This document shows positions 60,102-64,000 of a DNA stretch of 64,000 bases, in pieces; position 1 is the first letter of the stretch, and the number at the start of each line of letters is the position of its first letter. The notes under the pieces were generated by a model. It had not been told where the DNA came from, did not search any database, and saw nothing but the letters and a program-made list of their open reading frames with translations. The position numbers were made by a program, and so were the translations under genes. This DNA is from JAWVYT01 sp046483065 (GTDB taxonomy: Bacteria; Gemmatimonadota; Gemmatimonadetes; Longimicrobiales; RSA9): assembly GCA_046483065.1 (NCBI GenBank), contig JAWODW010000044.1, positions 124,001 through 188,000 on the forward strand. Direction: 5' to 3'.

Positions 60102-61292
60102 ATGTCCTTCGCAACAATGGACGTGTCCCAGTGTACCTACGCGACCATGATTACTACACAGGACGCACCGAAACAGAGCATGCTCGACCTGGCGGCGCAT
60201 TTCGGCGACCGGAGTCGTGCCCGTGCATTCGCCGAGTTCCTGGAAAACCACCGGGGCGAGACTCACATCGCAGCCGTGCAGGATTTCCCGGACCCGGACG
60301 CCATCTCGTCGGCCATGGCGTATCGCGCCATGGCGGCGGAGTACGAGATCGAGGTGGACGTGGTCTACGAGGGCCGGATCAGCCACCAGGAGAACCTGGC
60401 GCTGGTGAACCTGCTCTCCATCGACCTGATCCGCTTCAGCGAGGCCGTGCCCCTCGACGGGTACGATGGCGCGATCTACATCGACAACCAGGGGACGACG
60501 ACGCGGCTGGCCGACCGGCTCCAGGAGGCCGGGATCCCGGCACTGGCCGTCCTCGACCACCACGCGCCACAGGGGGTGCTCCAGCCCGAGTTCACCGACG
60601 TCCGCCCGGTGGGGGCCGCGGCGACGATCCTCATCGACTACCTCCGGAGCGGCGAGATCCTGGAGCTGGACCCGGACGACCCCGCCCACGTGAAGCTGGC
60701 CACGGCGCTGGTCCACGGGCTTCGGACCGAGACCAACGCGCTGGTCCGCGCCGGGGCTGAGGAGCTCCTCGCGGCGAGCTACCTGAGCCGGCTCCTCGAC
60801 CAGGAGCTCCTCGAGGGGATCATGCGCGTCCAGCGATCCCACGGGACCATGGATGTCATCGAGACGGCGTTGAGCGATCGACTCATCAAGGGCGGCTTCA
60901 GTCTGGCCGGTGTGGGCTACCTGCGCCAGGCCGACCGCGACGCCATCCCCCAGGCCGCCGACTTCCTCATCACCGAGGAGAACGTCCATACCGCCATCGT
61001 CTACGGCATCGTGCAGGGCGAGGGCGAGCGGGAGCTGGTGGTGGGGAGCATCCGGACCAGCAAGGTCACCCTCGACGTCGACCAGTTCCTCAAGACGGCG
61101 CTGGGCAGCGACGTCCAGGGCCGCTACTACGGCGGAGGTCGGGAGCGGGCCGGTGGGTTCGAGATCCCCGTCGGCTTCCTCGAGGGCACCCAGGACGCGG
61201 AGCACATGCGTCTCAAGTGGACCGCGTTCAATCGGCAGATTCGCTCGAAGCTGCTGGCGGCCGCCGGGATCGAGGAAGACGAGGAGGAGTAG
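60102..61292 (+). CDS. DHH-family phosphoesterase (NrnA/oligoribonuclease-pAp phosphatase-like)
   Basis: A 396-residue phosphoesterase of the DHH/DHHA1 type. Motifs: DFPDPDAISSAMA (motif I region), IDNQ, VLDHHAPQG (the DHH core) and GLRTETNALV; the C-terminal DHHA1 domain ends near SDVQGRYYGGGRERAGGFEIPVGFL, with the GGGRxxAGGF motif. NrnA members degrade nanoRNAs and pAp; c-di-AMP relatives and archaeal RecJ-like enzymes are alternatives. The start is uncertain: ATGs at 60102, 60117 and 60147 are in frame and none has a good ribosome site. Copy C of the 3'-end repeat begins 45 nt after the stop. Confidence 0.88.
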   Translation: MSFATMDVSQCTYATMITTQDAPKQSMLDLAAHFGDRSRARAFAEFLENHRGETHIAAVQDFPDPDAISSAMAYRAMAAEYEIEVDVVYEGRISHQENLALVNLLSIDLIRFSEAVPLDGYDGAIYIDNQGTTTRLADRLQEAGIPALAVLDHHAPQGVLQPEFTDVRPVGAAATILIDYLRSGEILELDPDDPAHVKLATALVHGLRTETNALVRAGAEELLAASYLSRLLDQELLEGIMRVQRSHGTMDVIETALSDRLIKGGFSLAGVGYLRQADRDAIPQAADFLITEENVHTAIVYGIVQGEGERELVVGSIRTSKVTLDVDQFLKTALGSDVQGRYYGGGRERAGGFEIPVGFLEGTQDAEHMRLKWTAFNRQIRSKLLAAAGIEEDEEE

Positions 61293-61337
61293 GGTGGGGC
61301 GGCCTTCGCCGCGGCGAATCTGCGACTGGGGGTGAAG

Positions 61338-61627
61338 GGTTCGCGGCGGAGCCGGCTTCGGGGGGTGCGCCCCGGGGCCGGCTCTTCTTCGTTCGCGGTG
61401 CTGATGGGGGGACTGGGGGTCCGACGTTCGCGGCGGGGTCGGGTTCGCGGTGACTCCGGTCCGGCTTTGAGGCGGGGCTCCGTTCGCGGGGTGGGACCGC
61501 CCGCATCTTCAGGGTTCCCACGGTGCAGCTGGCCAGCGAATGCCGCGGAGGCGGCCGACGAAGCCAGGGGGTCGCCGGGAAGGTGTGCGCGCGGCGGAGG
61601 TAGTCGACCGCCCACCCCCAGTCCCCC
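61338..61627 (+). repeat. Dispersed 3'-end element, copy C
   Basis: Starts GGTTCGCGGCGGAGCCGG; hairpin GAGCCGGC (61349-61356) with GCCGGCTC (61377-61384) is followed by TTCTTCGTT, a fair terminator. GGGGGACTGGGGGT is at 61407-61420 and its inverted partner ACCCCCAGTCCCCC at 61614-61627, as in copy A. The rest of the 440-nt gap shows no gene. Confidence 0.75.
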
Positions 61628-61732
61628 CATCCTGGCCCGCGTGGATGGATGAGAGATAAACGGTCCGGAAGACCCCCGACCGCGGCCCTGCCGCGAGGAC
61701 CATCCCCCCACGCGCAGCACAGCGTGCTGCCG

Positions 61733-62404
61733 TCAGTCCGTGTGGATCTCCCAGACGCAGTGCTCGGCGCCGAACGCCTCACACGCAATGTGCTGCACGC
61801 TCGGCCTGCGGCCGAGCGCATGCTGGGCGGCCTCCTCGATGGCGGCCGCGTACAGCGTGCAGGCCGTACCCGAGTCGTCGGCTCGGGCGGTGACGGTCTC
61901 GTGGGCGGTCACCCGCAGCGGCTTCCGGGTCACCTGCACCGTCGCTCCGCCGGTCAGGCGTCGCATGAGGCGCCGGATAGTGCGCTTCGCGATCCGGGTC
62001 GAGATCGCGTCCGGCAGGATCCGGGCGAGGCCGGCCGCCCGGTACAGAAACTTGCGGCCGTGGTGGCGGGCCAGCTCCCGGCCGGCTTCCACCAGGATCG
62101 CTGCGGCGTCGGGTCGTCGCATGACCAGGCGGAGGAGATCGGCCACGTCGTCCCTGGGGATCCGCTCTCTCCGGCGACGCGCCACTTTGTAGCGATGAAT
62201 CTGGCTCTCCACCACGCCGGTGAGCCCCAGGCGCCGCGGGAGGCTCGACGCCAGGTCCTCCTCCTCCAGCACCTCGGTGGGACGGTCGTGCGTCCGCACG
62301 GATTCCAGCACGGCCAGGGGGAGGTCCGCCTGGAACCCGTCGTCCGGTTCTTGCGACGGCGACGGGGCAGGGGTTTCTTCGGGTGAGGGGCTGCGTTCAC
62401 TCAT
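61733..62404 (-). CDS. Uncharacterised protein with a V4R-like C-terminal region
   Basis: A 223-residue protein. The first 60 residues are acidic and disordered. Residues 60-220 are helical then mixed, ending in AAIEEAAQHALGRRPSVQHIACEAFGAEHCVWEIH. The spacing Cys-x-A-x-G-x-x-x-Cys before the last strand resembles the end of V4R (heme/hydrocarbon or metal-sensing) domains; this is an analogy seen by eye only. The ATG at 62404 is 36 nt from the divergent HIT gene start. Function unknown. Confidence 0.6.
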   Translation of the reverse strand: MSERSPSPEETPAPSPSQEPDDGFQADLPLAVLESVRTHDRPTEVLEEEDLASSLPRRLGLTGVVESQIHRYKVARRRRERIPRDDVADLLRLVMRRPDAAAILVEAGRELARHHGRKFLYRAAGLARILPDAISTRIAKRTIRRLMRRLTGGATVQVTRKPLRVTAHETVTARADDSGTACTLYAAAIEEAAQHALGRRPSVQHIACEAFGAEHCVWEIHTD

Positions 62405-62439
62405 TCTCGCCAATCTAGGAAGCAGGGAGCCGAGTCGCC

Positions 62440-62922
62440 ATGGACGAACATTGCGTGTTCTGCCGGATCATGCACGGTGAGGAGACGGTGAGCATCGTGT
62501 ACGAGGACGATGCGGCGCTGGCATTCATGGATATCCAGCCGGCGAGTCCCGGGCATGTGCTGGTGGTATCGAGGGAGCACTACGCCGACCTCTTCGAGAC
62601 GCCCGACGACGTGGCGTCACACTGCCTCCGGGTGGCGAAGCGATTGGCACCGGGGATCAAGCAGGCCACCGGTGCGCAGGCGGTGAATCTCTTCAGCGCC
62701 AACGGGCGGGTCGGCGGCCAGGACGTGCTCCACTTCCACCTGCATCTTATCCCCGTCCGGGAGGGCGACGAGTTCGAGCTCCAGCTTCCACGGGAAGACG
62801 CCGCCGCGCCATCGCGATCAGATCTAAACGTGATGGCGGCGCGTATCGGCCGGGCCGTGCAGAGCCCGGAGCTCGCACCGGAGGAGGGCGGGGAAACGCC
62901 GCCACCGGCGCGCCAGCCGTAA
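62440..62922 (+). CDS. HIT-family nucleotide hydrolase/transferase
   Basis: A 160-residue histidine-triad protein. N-terminal CVFCRIMHGEE carries a CxxC (zinc-type) pair, MDIQPASPGHVLVVSREHYADLFE is the conserved core, and the triad HFHLHLIPVREGD contains the catalytic histidines. Members hydrolyse dinucleoside polyphosphates or adenosine phosphoramidates. The C-terminal 45 residues are an extra low-complexity tail. GGGAGCCGAGTCGCC precedes the ATG. Divergent from the V4R-like gene. Confidence 0.93.
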   Translation: MDEHCVFCRIMHGEETVSIVYEDDAALAFMDIQPASPGHVLVVSREHYADLFETPDDVASHCLRVAKRLAPGIKQATGAQAVNLFSANGRVGGQDVLHFHLHLIPVREGDEFELQLPREDAAAPSRSDLNVMAARIGRAVQSPELAPEEGGETPPPARQP

Positions 62923-62980
62923 AGGTGCCGCCGCCGGGCCGCGGTAGCGATGCTCCGCGGCGCGCCCGAACCTTTCCCGC

Positions 62981-63812
62981 ATGAAACGCTATCCGCCCTT
63001 CGATCCGCCCGAGTACGTCGACTGGGAGCCGGACCCCGACCTCGTCGAGGCGTTCGCCGCACGGCTCACCGAGCACGATGACCGGGCGTCCCGCATCGAC
63101 GCCCTCGATCAGGACGATCGGTTCGATCTCTACGCCGGCATGGTCCGCACCCGTCTGCATGACATCATGCTGAAACGCTGGGTGCGGCAGGGCGCGCTGT
63201 CGAAGGCGTGGCTCGGGACCGGCGAGGAGGCCGTGACGGTGGGCGCCGTCCACGCACTCGACCGGGACCGCGACGTGGTGGCGCCCATGATCCGCAACGC
63301 CGGTGCACTCCCCGAGATGGGGATGCCGCTGGAGGACGTCTTCCACGGCGTGTTCGCCACCGCCCGGAGCACCACCGGCGGCCGCGACCTCCACTTCGGC
63401 GACCTGGACTACGGCGTTCTGCAGCCCGTCTCCCACGTGGGCGACATGGTACCCGTAGTGGCCGGCGTGGCGCTGGGGCCGGCGGAATCCCGTCGGCCTT
63501 TACGAGGAGTACCTGGTCTCCACGGGGGTCGAGCGGGAACGGCTCGAAGCCATTGAGGCAGAGGTCAAGGACGATGTCGAGGCCGCCGCGGAGAAGGTCC
63601 GTGCCGCGGGGGACGAGGTGCTGCCGGAGCCCGAGGAGGCCGAGATAAAGGGGGGCGGAGGGCGAGCGTCAGCCGGGGATCGCACGCCGACGGAGGGACG
63701 CGGCACGCGAACGATAGCGCTGCGCGAGCCGGGGATTTCCAGGCGGGACACTCCGGGTATGGCGGGCTGGGACGGGAACGGGGCCCGGTGTCTGCTCGCC
63801 CGGACACTCTGA
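62981..63812 (+). pseudogene. Thiamine-diphosphate dehydrogenase E1-alpha gene with internal deletion and frameshift
   Basis: The first frame (62981 to about 63473) encodes the N-terminal third of a 2-oxoacid dehydrogenase E1 alpha subunit: FDLYAGMVRTRLHDIMLKRWVRQGALSKAWLGTGEEAVTVG, DVVAPMIRNAGAL, then HVGDMVPVVAGVAL. At the join the next frame reads WGRRNPVGLYEEYLVSTGVERERLEAIEAEVKDDVEAAAEKVRA, the C-terminal part of the same family. The middle third with the GDG thiamine-diphosphate site is missing, and reading frame 1 stops at 63556. The tail beyond about 63645 is unrelated sequence. A deletion of roughly 400-450 bp (size from family length) explains it; a misassembly is the alternative. 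Confidence 0.8.
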
Positions 63813-64000
63813 TGATGTATGCAGGTGCTGTTGGTCCGCTTCCCCAGGCGACGTTGGGACCGCCCCTAAATAGTTGCCGGGTAAGACTATAGGCGCGTCC
63901 AGCGGCATGTCTCGTTGGGACCAACAATACCCGCCGACAGAGTCCGACGTCGCCGCCAGACCGCCCCCGGGCCGACCCACAGCACCTGCAGACAGCACCC
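63813..64000. other. Unassigned sequence at the window end
   Basis: Less GC-biased than its surroundings (CCCTAAATAGTTGCCGGGTAAGAC). Contains two CGTTGGGACC-type words (63854 and 63915) and no convincing gene on either strand. It could be the edge of a mobile element or another repeat, but nothing identifies it. Confidence 0.3.

Noticed and set aside
63813..64000. Possible insertion-sequence edge at the window end
   Set aside because: Composition shifts slightly and short repeated words occur, but no transposase sequence, inverted ends or target duplication can be seen before the window stops.

Overview
The window is GC-rich (by eye roughly two thirds G+C) and gene-dense, with many 1-4 bp start/stop overlaps. 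It looks like a chromosomal segment of a Gram-negative-type (diderm) bacterium, most plausibly Gemmatimonadota. That assignment is an inference. It rests on a SusC/SusD pair, a BamA-like protein and other outer-membrane barrels, many lipobox proteins, two short primary-type sigma factors and strong GC bias, occurring together with housekeeping genes of no other obvious phylum. No phage, integrase, complete insertion sequence, CRISPR array, tRNA or rRNA was recognised.

Layout. 1-2 kb: the two ATPases of a peptide/nickel-type ABC importer (the first cut by the window edge). 2-6.2 kb: a monocistronic ExbB/TolQ-type proton channel, a TPR lytic transglycosylase, a phytol/dolichol-kinase-like membrane protein and a cold-shock protein. 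6.3-12.7 kb: polA (degenerate proofreading domain), a four-repeat secreted lipoprotein, ssb, and an RpoD-like sigma factor with a terminator in its leader. 13-17 kb (minus): AhpD-like protein, DUF4126 protein, a scrap of a beta-ketoacyl synthase, a START-like protein and a BamA-like barrel. 17-25.8 kb: maeB-pckA, an HD phosphohydrolase, a PP2C phosphatase, a second RpoD-like sigma factor, rsgA. 26-32.7 kb: a vitamin B12 uptake locus (btuF-btuC-btuD-btuB) headed by a cobalamin riboswitch with a promoter at its 5' end and a ribosome-site hairpin at its 3' end. 33-40.8 kb: a lipoprotein, a flavin reductase, a membrane-SDR fusion, sbcD-sbcC and a thioredoxin-like gene with an in-frame UGA. 40.8-47.7 kb (mostly minus): EamA transporter, DUF2723 protein, small barrel, decayed nucleotidyltransferase locus, hydantoinase A. 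47.7-64 kb: trpE, susC-susD, a PLP synthase plus zinc dehydrogenase, a lipoprotein RidA, ftsH, a DHH phosphoesterase, a V4R-like protein, a HIT protein and a broken E1-alpha gene.

The most striking observation is at 40220-40768. A thioredoxin-fold gene is open except for one UGA exactly where the first cysteine of a CxxC site belongs (UxxC). It is followed, 16 nt later, by the loop of a 6-bp hairpin that fits the bacterial SECIS pattern, so it is a candidate selenoprotein. A second theme is repeats. One family begins 34-45 nt after a stop codon, in the sense orientation, at four loci and mostly forms terminator-like hairpins. A related GGGGGACTGGGGG motif is found inside the coding sequences of hyuA and trpE. 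A third theme is deletion scars: a beta-ketoacyl synthase, a nucleotidyltransferase and an E1-alpha gene each retain recognisable ends but have lost their catalytic middle or body.
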